Notes: a model not told the origin generated them from the sequence alone. A stretch of 64,000 bases of DNA from Sandaracinus amylolyticus (GCF_021631985.1 NZ_CP070225.1:1612001-1676000); one strand, 5' to 3'. Counted from the first letter of the stretch, positions 30,801-39,466 are shown. Made by a program: numbers and translations.

Positions 30801-31630
30801 GGCCCCATCAGCTCCTGCCGCGCGGGGTGCACGAAGATCTGGTCGATGGTCCCGACGGTGCGCTGATCCTCGGGCTCGAAGAGCTTGATCGAGGTGACGA
30901 GCCAGTCGTCGAGCTCGATGCGCGCGGGGTGCCGCGAGTGCGGCGGGAACACGTCGATGATCGATCCGCGCACCGCGAACGTGCCGGGATCCTCGACCAC
31001 CGGGACGCGCAGGTAGCCGCCCTCGGTCATCACGCGGATCAGGCGCTCGCGATCGAGCTCGTCCTCCGCGCGCACCACCATCGAGCGCTCGACCAGGCTC
31101 GCCTTCGGCGGCACCCGACGCGCGAGCGCGGCGATCGGCGCGACGACGAACTCGAAGGGCAGGCCCTGCGCGAGATGGAAGAGCGCAGCGAGCCGCTCCA
31201 TCGCGGCGCGTCGATCGGGCGCGACGTCGGCGAAGGGCGTCACGTCGCCCCCCGGATAGACCAGCACGCGCGCGCCGCCGCGATCGCTCACGCCCTCGCC
31301 GTCGGTCGCGTCGCCCTCGGTCTCGCTCTCGGTGCCGAGGAAGAACGTCAGGTCCGCGGCGGTGCGTCGCGCCGCGTCGACGTCCGCGACGACGACCAGG
31401 AACGGCGCCTTCGCGCGCTTCGCGGCGCGCGCGAGCAACATCGCGGCGGCCGACGCGGGGAGCCCCGCGAGGTCGGTGCGCGCGCGCGTCAGGACCGCGT
31501 CGACGGCCTGGGGCACCCGCGCGTTCGCGCGGGACAAGCCCGACAACACGGCGAGGCCCGGCGTGGGCTCGAGCTCCTCGGGGTCCGGTTCCACGGCCGC
31601 GGATATGAGGGACGCTCGCGCGCACCGCAA
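27863..31630 (-). CDS. mfd: Transcription-repair coupling factor Mfd
   Basis: Mfd is the DNA translocase that pushes stalled RNA polymerase off damaged DNA and recruits UvrA. The 1255-residue length is slightly above the usual 1150. Visible: UvrB-like N-terminal part (about residues 60-420, with VYPGGDVTPFADVAPD and RGSIIDVFPP), RNA-polymerase-interacting domain near 600 (PGDYVVHVDHGVGKYLGLEK), Walker A GDVGFGKTEVA, DEEQRFG box, TLTATPIPRTLQ, QLRGRVGRSRERAYCYL and a C-terminal TRCF domain. A basic insert, GKKKRRSSD, sits before the interacting domain. The first 50 residues are less certain. It is divergent from the lipase gene. Confidence 0.95.
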   Translation of the reverse strand: MRCARASLISAAVEPDPEELEPTPGLAVLSGLSRANARVPQAVDAVLTRARTDLAGLPASAAAMLLARAAKRAKAPFLVVVADVDAARRTAADLTFFLGTESETEGDATDGEGVSDRGGARVLVYPGGDVTPFADVAPDRRAAMERLAALFHLAQGLPFEFVVAPIAALARRVPPKASLVERSMVVRAEDELDRERLIRVMTEGGYLRVPVVEDPGTFAVRGSIIDVFPPHSRHPARIELDDWLVTSIKLFEPEDQRTVGTIDQIFVHPARQELMGPEEMALARTRVRDLCDAIDMPTRNTRQLIDDLESGRTFLGIEGFLPAFYERLETLFDYLPAGTSSVVLDPTAVTRAMREEMEAADADRSAKIASRAPAFPMDALYADESELASRVTSGRVAIVHRVAALGTPEEGESPLAALESVKRADDVLDLGAEDQTPLTTELSQRRQGQGRDDALRPLASRARAWLDAGMRVLMAARTRTQADRLASLLRGYEIPIAGKPAPFAPSMLEGKTPRGGSEAKAEIVIGGLGGGFVVATEALTLVTEEEIFGTRAHRRREVAGKKKRRSSDAFVEDLRQLQPGDYVVHVDHGVGKYLGLEKKTLGLTKGEELRGVSATSVEVLVVEYAGGDRLFLPVTRLHQIQKFAGGEGATPKMDRLGGQTFAKTKAKVKKHVQEMADELLRLYAQRAATKRNALGPADRTYAEFEATFPFDETADQMKAIEDVLSDLERGHPMDRIVCGDVGFGKTEVAIRAAFRVALMGRQVAVLCPTTVLAQQHYQTFAARMRQYPVRIEVLSRFVDSKDQAKILADIKEGKVDIVVGTHRLLSKDIHFKDLGLLVVDEEQRFGVTHKERIKKLRTEVDVLTLTATPIPRTLQLAVGGLRDLSLITTPPADRRAVRTFVTRWDDHLLKEAIQRELARGGQCFFVYNRIEGLYERAQKLQQLVPDARFAVAHGQMGEAALEQTMTDFVAGRFDILCATAIIESGLDIPRANTILIDRADTFGLAQLYQLRGRVGRSRERAYCYLVTPPPNAMTDEARARIEALERFSELGSGFQVASLDMELRGAGDVLGAEQSGNLAAVGFDLFLHMLEDAVAQLRGEPIVHEVDTEITLDEPLYLPDDYVSDVGLRLSFYKRFANAESESEVADLASEMEDRFGPPPPAALTFVRAMGLRTVLRGLRVLGCEANRERVTLHLREDTPLDPAKVMAKVGLPRSPWRLSPDMKLTKRFGVELAGDALDRVEQVLREVEELKKAS

Positions 31631-31803
31631 TCGGCTCCGGATCGCTCGCGTGAGGTCGCATGAGCGCCGTGATCATTTCGCGCAGGTGTCGGGCGCGGGA
31701 CATCGTGCCCCTCGCCCGTGTTCGGGAGGCGCGGCCCGAGCGTGCCCGTCGTCATCCTGCGCGCGCTCGATCGGATCGAGCGTCTGCGATGGGGGGAAAC
31801 GAC

Positions 31804-32934
31804 ATGCTGAACGGCAGTGGGAGCCTGGTGTTCCAGAGATCGATCATCGACGATCCCGAGTACCGCCGGATCCACGGCGAGAGCGCGCGTGATCGCGCGC
31901 AGGTGCTCGATCGTCGCATCCCGGTGCTGCGCTTCGCGCGGACCGACGAGGGCTGGGCCTACAGCCCTGCCGCGGCGTACGTCGCCGCGACCGCCTCCGC
32001 GTGGGCGTACTCCGATCCCGAGACGCTGCGCGCGCAGATGGAGGATCTGCTCGAGGTGCCGATCACCGGCGCCGTGTTCCCCGCGACGAACGCGCCGATG
32101 TACCTCGACACCAACGCGTTCTTCCTGCGCACCACCGAGGAGGATCCGAGCAAGCGCGTCGGCATCCTCGTGTACCGCGGCACCGAGCTCACGAGCGTCG
32201 GGGACGTGCTCGCCGACGCGTACGTCGAGACGGTGCCGTTCCCCGCCCGCAACTATCGCGTCGGCAGCGTGCACGGCGGCTTCTACTTCGGCATGGAGGC
32301 CGTCTGGAAGCGCGTGTACAGCATGCTCGTGCACGAGCGCGTCGGTGAGCTGATCATCGCCGGCCACAGCCTCGGCGCGGCGATGGCGGTGCTCACGGCC
32401 GCGCAGATCGTGAAAGAGGCGGAGCAGGATCGCGACCGGCGCTTCCGCGACGTGCGCGCGTCGCTGCGCGGTGTGTACACGTTCGGCCAGCCCGCGGTGG
32501 GCGATGCGGGCTTCGCGCGCTGGATGGACGAGAAGAAGCTCGGCGCGATCGTGTTCCGCCACGCGTACGCCGGAGACGTCGTGCCGTACCTGCCGACGTC
32601 GGACGTCGCGGGCAACTTCGAGCACTTCGTGTCGGGGGTCTGGACCGCGCCGCGACACGAGTCGGCGCTCTGGATCGGCCCGAACCACTCGTCGACATTT
32701 CCCGTCGCGCGCTTCTTCGCGGCAGCGCTCGCGACGGCAGGGATCGACTTCGTGCGGCGGCGTCTGCCCTTCAAGCTCGCCGCGACGCGCTGGCTCGCCG
32801 ATCGACTCCTGAAGCTCTCGTTCGACGATCACTCGCCCGCGAACTACCTGCGGGTCTCGAAGGACAGCTTCCTGACCGACCTCGAGACGCCGCCGCCCGC
32901 ACCGCCGCCGGTTCCGTCACCCACGGCGTCGTGA
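31804..32934 (+). CDS. Class 3 (alpha/beta-hydrolase) lipase
   Basis: The 376-residue protein has the lipase-3 pattern: GILVYRGTELTS (oxyanion strand), VHGGFYFGMEAVW, the nucleophile elbow IIAGHSLGAAMA, YTFGQPAVGDAGFA and, near the C-terminus, HAYAGDVVPYLP, with the probable catalytic Asp and the later His. No signal peptide is seen, so it probably acts inside the cell or is exported by another route. The C-terminus is Pro-rich (TPPPAPPPVPSP). Among several possible ATGs, the one at 31804 has GGGGGGAAAC in front of it. The substrate is unknown. Confidence 0.8.
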   Translation: MLNGSGSLVFQRSIIDDPEYRRIHGESARDRAQVLDRRIPVLRFARTDEGWAYSPAAAYVAATASAWAYSDPETLRAQMEDLLEVPITGAVFPATNAPMYLDTNAFFLRTTEEDPSKRVGILVYRGTELTSVGDVLADAYVETVPFPARNYRVGSVHGGFYFGMEAVWKRVYSMLVHERVGELIIAGHSLGAAMAVLTAAQIVKEAEQDRDRRFRDVRASLRGVYTFGQPAVGDAGFARWMDEKKLGAIVFRHAYAGDVVPYLPTSDVAGNFEHFVSGVWTAPRHESALWIGPNHSSTFPVARFFAAALATAGIDFVRRRLPFKLAATRWLADRLLKLSFDDHSPANYLRVSKDSFLTDLETPPPAPPPVPSPTAS

Positions 32935-32941
32935 TGCGGGC

Positions 32942-33004
32942 GAGGGGCCTCGGCCGTGCTGCTTGCTTCGCGGACTGATCGCCGCGAAGTGTCCGAGGCC
33001 CCTC
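32942..33004. terminator. Nested hairpin, bidirectional terminator
   Basis: An outer perfect 12-bp repeat (GAGGGGCCTCGG at 32942-32953, CCGAGGCCCCTC at 32993-33004) encloses a second perfect 8-bp repeat (CTTCGCGG at 32966-32973, CCGCGAAG at 32982-32989). It fills the whole gap between the lipase stop and the stop of the convergent YxWxxGxW-type gene, so it can end both transcripts. Confidence 0.7.
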
Positions 33005-33011
33005 TCACCGT

Positions 33012-33560
33012 TCAGCGCGCGACCGCCTGCCAGTGGCCTTCGTAGAAGACCCACTGCCCGTTCTGCACTTCCCAGCGCGCGTCGACCCACACGTAGCCGA
33101 CGCGCGGCTGGTCCCAGTGCCCGTCGACCCACACGTACTGCGCGCCGTTCCACTGCCAGTAGCCCTCGACCCACACCGCCTCGGTGCGCGGCGGGGGCGG
33201 GCGCACCACGACGCGCGGGCGCGGCGGCGCCTGGCGCACGACGATGCGCGGCGCGCGCGGCGGCGCCACCACGATCGACGCCCGCGGCGGCGTGGGCGCG
33301 GTCACCACGACCGAGGCGCGCGGCGGCGTCGGCGCCACGACCACGACGCGCCCATCGCGTCGATCCTCACGACGCTCGCGTCGGTCCTCGCGCGCCTCGC
33401 GTCGATCCTCACGACGCTCGCGACGGTCCTCGCGACGCTCGCGACGATCCTCGCGACGCTCGCGTCCGCCGCGCTGTGCGCTCGCCGCGTCGGGCAGCGC
33501 CAGGAGCATCGCGGCTCCGAGGAGCGCGACGATCACGGCACGCAGCTTCGACATGGTCAT
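33012..33560 (-). CDS. Secreted RRERRED-repeat/YxWxxGxW-repeat protein
   Basis: The 182-residue product has a signal peptide ending DAASAQ (near residue 29), then five to six copies of a seven-residue RRERRED-type repeat (about 32-70), a Val/Pro-rich linker (PTPPRASVVV, PPRAPRIVV) and a C-terminal set of aromatic repeats: VWVEGYWQWNG, YVWVDGHW, YVWVDARW and FYEGHW. These match the YxWxxGxW repeat family of bacterial surface or outer-membrane proteins of unknown function. AGGAGG eight bases before ATG 33560 fixes the start. The charged repeat is coded by a 21-bp DNA repeat, which could expand or contract. Confidence 0.8.
   Translation of the reverse strand: MTMSKLRAVIVALLGAAMLLALPDAASAQRGGRERREDRRERREDRRERREDRREAREDRRERREDRRDGRVVVVAPTPPRASVVVTAPTPPRASIVVAPPRAPRIVVRQAPPRPRVVVRPPPPRTEAVWVEGYWQWNGAQYVWVDGHWDQPRVGYVWVDARWEVQNGQWVFYEGHWQAVAR
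33352..33470 (-). repeat. 21-bp tandem repeat coding RRERRED units
   Basis: Within the YxWxxGxW-type gene, about five copies of a 21-bp unit follow each other with small changes, each coding one seven-residue RRERRED-like unit. A period that is a multiple of three keeps the frame whatever the copy number. Confidence 0.75.
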
Positions 33561-33644
33561 GCTCGAACCTCCTGCGTGCATTGGACGGGCTGCGCTGCGC
33601 ATCGTTCAAGCCCGAATGTGAAGATTCGCGTGGATCATGTGCGC

Positions 33645-34574
33645 TCATCTCGGGAGCGCGGCGACGATCTCCTCGGTGCGCGCCCACAGCTTCTTCGCGA
33701 TCTCGGGATCACGCGCGTCGGCGCGCGGCTTCGCGACGTTGCAGTCCGCGAAGTACTCGCCCGAGACGCCTGCGAGCGACGGATGCGTCGCGAGGAAGCA
33801 CTCCGTCGCCGCGCCCTCGCCGACGCTCTTCAGCGCGATCGGCCCGGCCACCGCGAGCGCGAGCGCCGTGACGGGGTTCATGTGCCGCGACAGGTTCGTG
33901 CGGATCACACCGGGGTGCAGCGCGTTCGCGGTGCGCTTCGATCCCGACGCCGCGAAGCGCCGCGCGAGCTCCTTCGCGAAGAGGATGTTCGCGATCTTGC
34001 TCTGCCCGTACGCGGTCCACGGCGAGTAGCTCTTCTCCGCGCCGAGATCGTCGAACCGGATCGTCTCCTTCGGCGCGTTGCGATGCGCGTCCGACGAGAC
34101 GATCACGACGCGCCCGTCGTCCGCGAGCGCGTCGAGCAGGCCGGTCACGAGCATGAAGTGCCCGAAGTGGTTCGTGAACAGCTGCAGCTCGATGCCGTGG
34201 GCCACCTCGCGCTTCGGCAGCGCCATGATCCCGGCGTTCGCGATGATCGCGTCGAGCTTGCGGCCCGTCGCCTTCACCGCGTCGACGCAGGCGCGCACCG
34301 AGCGCGGATCGGAGAGCTCGCACGCGAAGCCCGAGGTCTCGCCCTGCACGCTCTTGCCGGCCTCGCGCGCCTTCTCCGCGGTGCGCGCGGTGCCGATCAC
34401 GTGCGCGCCGCGCTTCGCGAGCACGCGCATCGTCTCCAGGCCGAGCCCGGAGTTGCAGCCGGTGACGAGGATGGTCTTGCCCGCGAGCGAGATCCCCTCG
34501 GTCACGTCCTCCGCGCTCGAGCCGTAGCCGAACCCGCTCGGGCCCTTGCCTGCGAACATTCCGTAGAGCGACAT
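33645..34574 (-). CDS. Short-chain dehydrogenase/reductase (retinol-dehydrogenase-like)
   Basis: The 309-residue protein has the classical SDR motifs: TGCNSGLG for cofactor binding (about residues 38-45), NAGIMAL, the catalytic serine in VIVSSDAHRN and YGQSKIAN with the Tyr and Lys. PGVIRTNLSRH follows as expected. The arrangement is nearest to the retinol dehydrogenase/WW-domain oxidoreductase-like group, which reduces or oxidises lipophilic aldehydes and alcohols with NADP(H); the natural substrate cannot be told. It follows its divergent neighbour by about 210 bp of noncoding DNA, 34575-34788, in which I see no feature. Confidence 0.85.
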   Translation of the reverse strand: MSLYGMFAGKGPSGFGYGSSAEDVTEGISLAGKTILVTGCNSGLGLETMRVLAKRGAHVIGTARTAEKAREAGKSVQGETSGFACELSDPRSVRACVDAVKATGRKLDAIIANAGIMALPKREVAHGIELQLFTNHFGHFMLVTGLLDALADDGRVVIVSSDAHRNAPKETIRFDDLGAEKSYSPWTAYGQSKIANILFAKELARRFAASGSKRTANALHPGVIRTNLSRHMNPVTALALAVAGPIALKSVGEGAATECFLATHPSLAGVSGEYFADCNVAKPRADARDPEIAKKLWARTEEIVAALPR

Positions 34575-34788
34575 GGCGCGAGCATGGTTCCCCAGGCGGC
34601 GCCGCGGTGTGAAGAAGGGTTGCCGCGACGCCGCGCGGGACGTGCCACGAGCTCGGCGGCGTGCGTCGTTGCGCCCTCGGATCGCGCACGCATATGGCGT
34701 TCGTCGCGAGGACGATGACCCGAGGGCTCACCGCGAGGACGCGGCCCCCGACCGCGGGTCGCAGTCAGCCAACCCTCGGGAGGAGCAC

Positions 34789-35118
34789 ATGGTCCAGGCG
34801 CTCGAAGGCTTCGCCGTCGAGGACGGCGATCCCGTGAGGACGGAGCACATCGCAACCGCCCTGACGGCAGGGAGCTTCGTCTACGACGACGGTGCCACTC
34901 AGACCTTCGAGCGCGGGGGTGCCACCACGTACGTCGAGCACGGACGCCGCACGGATGGGCAGTGGTACGTGGACGATGAAGGCCGCTTCGGCTCGTTCTG
35001 GCCGCCGACCTACCGTGCCTCGTACGACCTCCACTGGATCGTCGAGAACGGCAGCGTCGTCGGTCTCCGGTTCACCGAGCTCGCCCGCGGATCCGTGTTC
35101 ATCGGGCGCTACCGGTGA
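34789..35118 (+). CDS. Small cytoplasmic protein of unknown function
   Basis: A 109-residue frame preceded by GGGAGGAGCAC, which decides the start. The product has Trp/Tyr/Phe-rich strands (GSFVYDDGATQTFERGG, GQWYVDDEGRFGSFW, LHWIVENG), suggesting a small beta-barrel that is mostly antiparallel. I see a loose likeness to DUF995-type domains but not enough to name it. There is no signal peptide. Its base composition looks lower in GC at third positions than its neighbours, as does that of the following gene, which may hint at later arrival. Confidence 0.55.
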   Translation: MVQALEGFAVEDGDPVRTEHIATALTAGSFVYDDGATQTFERGGATTYVEHGRRTDGQWYVDDEGRFGSFWPPTYRASYDLHWIVENGSVVGLRFTELARGSVFIGRYR

Positions 35119-35248
35119 TCGAGACGGCCGCCGCCCGACCCGCACGAGTCCGGGCCCGGTGAGATGTGGGCTCGAGAGGCGCGCCGATTCATCGCAGCAC
35201 GAGCGCGTCGTCGTCGTTGCGACGGGCCCCATCCGAAGGCGTCATCGA

Positions 35249-35695
35249 ATGAGACCGATCACGTTCTCGATGCTCGCGGGCGTATCGCTCGCCGGCGTGG
35301 TCGCCTGCGCGACCGCGCGCTCGAACACGCCCACGGCCGGGAGCACGCACGGCGTGCCTCCCCGGGAGACCGTGACCGTCGCTGCGGACGAGCCGATCCC
35401 GAACCTGCCCGGGAAACGCCTGGTCACCCACATCGTGGACTACCCCCCGGGGGCGAGCTCGCTCCCGCACCATCACGCCCCCTCGGCGTTCATCTACGCC
35501 TATGTCCTGTCGGGCGAGATCCGGAGCCAGGTCGATGACGAGCCGGTCCGCGTCTACCGGCCTGGCGAGACGTGGTTCCCCGGCGCCCATCATCGGGTGA
35601 GCGCCAACGCCAGCGACACCGAGCCGGCGCGGCTGCTCGCCGTGATCGTCGTCGACGTCGGCGACGAGCCGCTGGTCATCCCGGACCCTCACTGA
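35249..35695 (+). CDS. Cupin-domain lipoprotein
   Basis: The 148-residue product starts with a lipoprotein signal ending GVVACA (lipobox cysteine near residue 20). A single cupin barrel follows: a PHHHAPSAFIYAYVLSGEI segment holds three histidines and the glutamate that bind a metal in this fold, and YRPGETWFPGAHHRV is the second cupin motif. The domain may bind a small ligand or carry out a metal-dependent reaction in the periplasm. GAAGG lies upstream of the ATG. It is separated by about 130 bp from the previous gene and ends 8 bp before the stop of the convergent lipoprotein gene. Confidence 0.75.
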   Translation: MRPITFSMLAGVSLAGVVACATARSNTPTAGSTHGVPPRETVTVAADEPIPNLPGKRLVTHIVDYPPGASSLPHHHAPSAFIYAYVLSGEIRSQVDDEPVRVYRPGETWFPGAHHRVSANASDTEPARLLAVIVVDVGDEPLVIPDPH

Positions 35696-35703
35696 CTGAC
35701 GCG

Positions 35704-37647
35704 TCACTCCGGGTCGCAGGGCCCGTCGCACGTCTGCGTCACCGCGCCATCGGCGCGCAGGAACGCATCGACCTGATCCTGCACCCGCGGGTTCCGCCGG
35801 ACCGACTCGTGGATCGCGTTCTCCTCGTCGGGGATCTGCGCGGTCGGCACGATCTCGATCCCCAGTGCCTCGCGGCAGTCGAGCTCGACCAGCGCCGAGG
35901 GCACCGGCGCGGTCGCCGTCTGCAGCAGCGGCGGCGTGAACGGCGAGGGGGTCAGCAGCGGGATGCCGAGCTCGCGCGCGTGCAGCTCCGCGGCGAGATG
36001 GGTCACCGCCTCGTCCCCGGGCCCGGTGTGCAGCAGCACCTGCTTCGCGGGCGCGCCCTCGAGCGGCTCGCGCTGCACGAAGCGCGCGTAGCTCAGCGGA
36101 TCGATGCGATCGAGCCAGTGCTGGAGCAGCACCGCGACCTGCTGGGTCTCGAGCGGCCCCGCGAGGTTCAGCTCGAGCAGCGCGCGCAGCGCCGCGAACG
36201 CGCGGCTGCGGAACATGATCATCGAGAAGTTCGCGCCGCCGACCCCGAGCACCGAGTGGCGCACGTGCGGGCTGATCGCGGTGTAGACGCCGCCGAGGAT
36301 GTGGCCCTGGGAGTTGCCCCAGAAGAACACCTCGCTCGGATCGACCAGCGAGCCGCCGCCCTCCGATGCCGCGAGCTCGGGCAGCGCCGCGATCACCTCG
36401 GCCGCGCCCGCGAGCACGATGAAGTTCACCATGCCCTGGTGGGTGCGCTCGATGAACGCGAGCAGCTCGCGGGGGCGCGCCGCCGCGAGGTCGCCCGCGA
36501 CCTCGTTGCGATCCTCGAACATCATCCCCCACCAGTCCGCCGCCATCGCGACGAAGCCGTGCTCCTGCGCGAAATCGTCGACGTACCCGCCCGTCATCTC
36601 GGCGCGCGATCCGAAGAACCCGTGCCCGTACTGGAGCAGGCGCGCCGGGGTGCCCGCCTCGGCCACGCTCTTCGGCACGATCACCGTCGCCGCGAACGTC
36701 ACGGTGCCCTCGGTGCGCACCGCGCCCGCCTCGTCGCGCAGCAGGTATCCCTCGCCCGCGGTCGCGCTGGCCACGATGCGCGGCGCGTCGACCTCGATCT
36801 CGATCTGCCGCGCCGTCGACGCGCGCAGGTTCTCCGCGAGCGCGTCGCCCTCGACGACCCGGATCACGCGCACCGCCGGCGGTGCGGCCTCGAGCGCGTC
36901 GATCGCGATCGCGCGCGCCGCGAGCATGTCGCCGGTGAGGCGCTCTTCGCTCGCGGTCGTGAAGTCCCACGCGAGCTGCAGCGTCTCGCGCGCGAGCCCC
37001 GCGTCCTCGAGCACCGGGAAGATCTCGGCCTCGTAGCGCGCGAGCTCGCCCTCGTTCTCCTCGCCGTCGCGCAGCCTGCGGAACCCCTCGGGCGTCGGCG
37101 CCGGCGCGCCGTCCTCGTCGATCAGATCGCGAAGCCCGACCACGTAGCGCGTCTCGGGCGCGAGCCGCACCAGCGGCCGCAGGATGAGCGCGCGGCGCAG
37201 CGGATCGCCGCTCGACGCGTCGAGCTCCGCGAAGTGCGGCACGAGCTCGCCGTTCGTCGTGTCGACGATCACGGTCGGACCTTCTCCGCGCTGCGTCGCG
37301 GTCACGTCCTCGTCCCAGCGCACCAGCGGCTCGGCGTCGAGCGCGACCGGGAAGTACGCGAGGATCGGCGTCGACGGGCTGAACCCGTCGATCGCACGAT
37401 CGGCGAACGCGTCGAGCGGCTCGTCACCGAACGGGACACGCGCCGCGAGCGGGAGATCGACACGATGGCCGCTCGGCAGCGAGGGATCGTCGACGAGGAA
37501 ACGATCGCTCGGGAAGGGCAGCATGCAGTCCCAATCCGCCGCGAGCGGGTTGCATCCCTCGGGCACGACGTAGGGGTCGGGATCGTTCGAGCAGCTGCAG
37601 AGAGCGACGAGAAGCGCACAGCGGACGACGTGAACGGCGTACTGCAT
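35704..37647 (-). CDS. Lipoprotein with an alpha/beta-hydrolase fold
   Basis: The 647-residue product has a short signal ending in LCSC, with a plausible lipobox cysteine. The N-terminal 250 residues are beta-rich (CNPLAADWDCMLPFPSDRFL near the start is a pattern I associate with large myxobacterial exported hydrolases). A hydrolase domain then shows YGHGFFGSRAEM and the nucleophile elbow FWGNSQGHILGG, with the probable Ser in GNSQG, and HTGPGDEAVTHL with a possible catalytic Asp. It probably cleaves an ester at the cell envelope. It is convergent with the cupin gene and divergent from the HEAT-repeat gene. Confidence 0.7.
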   Translation of the reverse strand: MQYAVHVVRCALLVALCSCSNDPDPYVVPEGCNPLAADWDCMLPFPSDRFLVDDPSLPSGHRVDLPLAARVPFGDEPLDAFADRAIDGFSPSTPILAYFPVALDAEPLVRWDEDVTATQRGEGPTVIVDTTNGELVPHFAELDASSGDPLRRALILRPLVRLAPETRYVVGLRDLIDEDGAPAPTPEGFRRLRDGEENEGELARYEAEIFPVLEDAGLARETLQLAWDFTTASEERLTGDMLAARAIAIDALEAAPPAVRVIRVVEGDALAENLRASTARQIEIEVDAPRIVASATAGEGYLLRDEAGAVRTEGTVTFAATVIVPKSVAEAGTPARLLQYGHGFFGSRAEMTGGYVDDFAQEHGFVAMAADWWGMMFEDRNEVAGDLAAARPRELLAFIERTHQGMVNFIVLAGAAEVIAALPELAASEGGGSLVDPSEVFFWGNSQGHILGGVYTAISPHVRHSVLGVGGANFSMIMFRSRAFAALRALLELNLAGPLETQQVAVLLQHWLDRIDPLSYARFVQREPLEGAPAKQVLLHTGPGDEAVTHLAAELHARELGIPLLTPSPFTPPLLQTATAPVPSALVELDCREALGIEIVPTAQIPDEENAIHESVRRNPRVQDQVDAFLRADGAVTQTCDGPCDPE

Positions 37648-37762
37648 TCGCCCGCAGGGTACTCACGCTGCGCGCCCGATCGTCGGGAAATCCACGTGAA
37701 ACGGCGTTGACACTGCGTTCTCTCGCTGGCTACGGTCGCCCTTCGTACGCCGGGAGGACGCC

Positions 37763-39466
37763 ATGAAGAGGCACCATTTCGCGCTGAGCACATGCGCGAT
37801 CGCCACACTGCTCGCGCTCGCGATCGGCTGTCACGCCGATGCCAACGATCCCGCCGGTCAAGCGGGTGAGCTGTCCGATGCGGTGCGACGCGAGAACGCG
37901 ATCGCGAACCTGCATCGCCTCTACACCGACGCGCTCTCGCGCGCCGATGGAGATCGCAGCGCGGCAGGCCCGCGCGCCGTGGCCGACGCTTCGGTCCAGC
38001 AGCTCACGTCGACCTACGTCGAGCACCCCGAGGACATGCAGAACGGCCTGCGGATCCTCGATCTGCTCGTCGAGATGCGCGATCCGCGCTCGCTGCCCGC
38101 GCTGACCAAGGCGCTCGACTGGCGCCCCGAGGTCACCGAGGAGCACGCGATCCGCTCGGCGCGCGTGCTGCAGCAGATCGAGCTCGACGACGCGCAGAAG
38201 GGCGAGGTCGTCGCGGCGATCTCGCGCGCCCTCGAGCAGGTGCGCCAGAACCGCGGCGTCGACAACCGGATGCGCATCGAGTTCATCCGCGCGCTCGGCA
38301 CCATCGGCGATCGCCGCGCGACGCCCGCGCTCACGCGCGTGCTGCTCACCCAGAGCGAGACCCAGGACTTCCTGATCAACCGCCTCGCCGCCGAGCAGAT
38401 GGGCCGCATCGCGGATCCCGAGTCGGTGCCCTCGTTGATCCAGGCGCTCTATCTCTTCGCGCCGAACAACCCGGGCATGCGCATGAACGACGTCGCGGGC
38501 CAGGCGCTGGTGCGCATCGGACGTCCCGCGCTCGATCCGCTGCTCGCGACGCTGCGCGGCGAGAACGCCGAGGCGAACCAGATCGCGGCGCAGTACATCG
38601 CGGCGGTGCGCCAGCGCGACGCCGCGGCCGCCGGGCAGATGTCGCAGCAGTCGATCGTCTCGAACGAGGCGGCGTTCGCGCTCGGTCAGCTCGGCTTCCG
38701 CGAGTCGATCGACCCGCTGATCGCGGAGACGCGCGTCGGCGGCACCGGCGAGCTCAGCCCGCAGGACGCGGGCCGCGTGATGGGCGCCTCGATCGCGCTC
38801 GTCTCGATCAACCGCGACGAGGCGGACACCCAGAAGATCCGCGAGGCGCTGCTCGCCGCCTACAACCGCGTCGAGCTGCCGAGCCAGATGCAGCTCCTCG
38901 TCGGCATGCAGCACTTCATGGATCCCGGCCTGCTGCCCTTCTTCCTGCAGAAGGCGGGTCGCCCGCGCAGCGCCGAGGACGAGATCCCCGACCAGCGCAT
39001 CCTCGCGTACCGCGCCTACGCGTTCCTCGCGAACGGCGACGAGATCGCGGCGCTGCGCCAGCTCCAGGGCGCCGAGCCCGAGGGCATCACCCGCGACGCG
39101 TGGGCGGACTTCGATCCGATCGTCGCGTCGACCACCGAGTGCAACGCGGAGCTCGCGTGCTGGATCCGCAAGCTCGCGGACAGCAACGCGCTCGTCGCGC
39201 GCAAGGCGGCGTACATGGTCGCGCGCTACGGCCGCGGGAACCCCGAGGCGATCAACGCGCTCGTCGGCCAGCTCGGCAACGCCGACGAAGAGGTGCGCGG
39301 CGAGGTGCTCTACGCGCTCGACTACGCGGCGAGCAACGGCAGCCCCGAGGCGATCGCGCGCATCGACGAGCTCGCGCAGCAGGAGCAGGGCCGCGCGATC
39401 TGGTCGCACACCGAGTCGCTGGCGCGCGCCATCCAGGCGCGGCTCCAGGCACGCACGTCGCGGTGA
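37763..39466 (+). CDS. HEAT-repeat lipoprotein
   Basis: The 567-residue product has a lipoprotein signal peptide ending LLALAIGC (lipobox cysteine near residue 23). The rest is almost wholly helical HEAT/Armadillo-like repeat: DPRSLPALTKAL, DRRATPALTRVL, DPESVPSLIQAL, ESIDPLIAETR and, near the end, NPEAINALVGQLGNADEEVRGEVLYAL. This solenoid binds other proteins at the periplasmic face of the outer or inner membrane; no partner can be named. GGGAGGACGCC stands before the ATG. A strong hairpin follows the gene at 39516-39576. Confidence 0.75.
   Translation: MKRHHFALSTCAIATLLALAIGCHADANDPAGQAGELSDAVRRENAIANLHRLYTDALSRADGDRSAAGPRAVADASVQQLTSTYVEHPEDMQNGLRILDLLVEMRDPRSLPALTKALDWRPEVTEEHAIRSARVLQQIELDDAQKGEVVAAISRALEQVRQNRGVDNRMRIEFIRALGTIGDRRATPALTRVLLTQSETQDFLINRLAAEQMGRIADPESVPSLIQALYLFAPNNPGMRMNDVAGQALVRIGRPALDPLLATLRGENAEANQIAAQYIAAVRQRDAAAAGQMSQQSIVSNEAAFALGQLGFRESIDPLIAETRVGGTGELSPQDAGRVMGASIALVSINRDEADTQKIREALLAAYNRVELPSQMQLLVGMQHFMDPGLLPFFLQKAGRPRSAEDEIPDQRILAYRAYAFLANGDEIAALRQLQGAEPEGITRDAWADFDPIVASTTECNAELACWIRKLADSNALVARKAAYMVARYGRGNPEAINALVGQLGNADEEVRGEVLYALDYAASNGSPEAIARIDELAQQEQGRAIWSHTESLARAIQARLQARTSR

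Noticed and set aside
27891-31703. Long minus-strand frame in a second frame over mfd
   Set aside because: Overlaps mfd in another frame and shows no domain.
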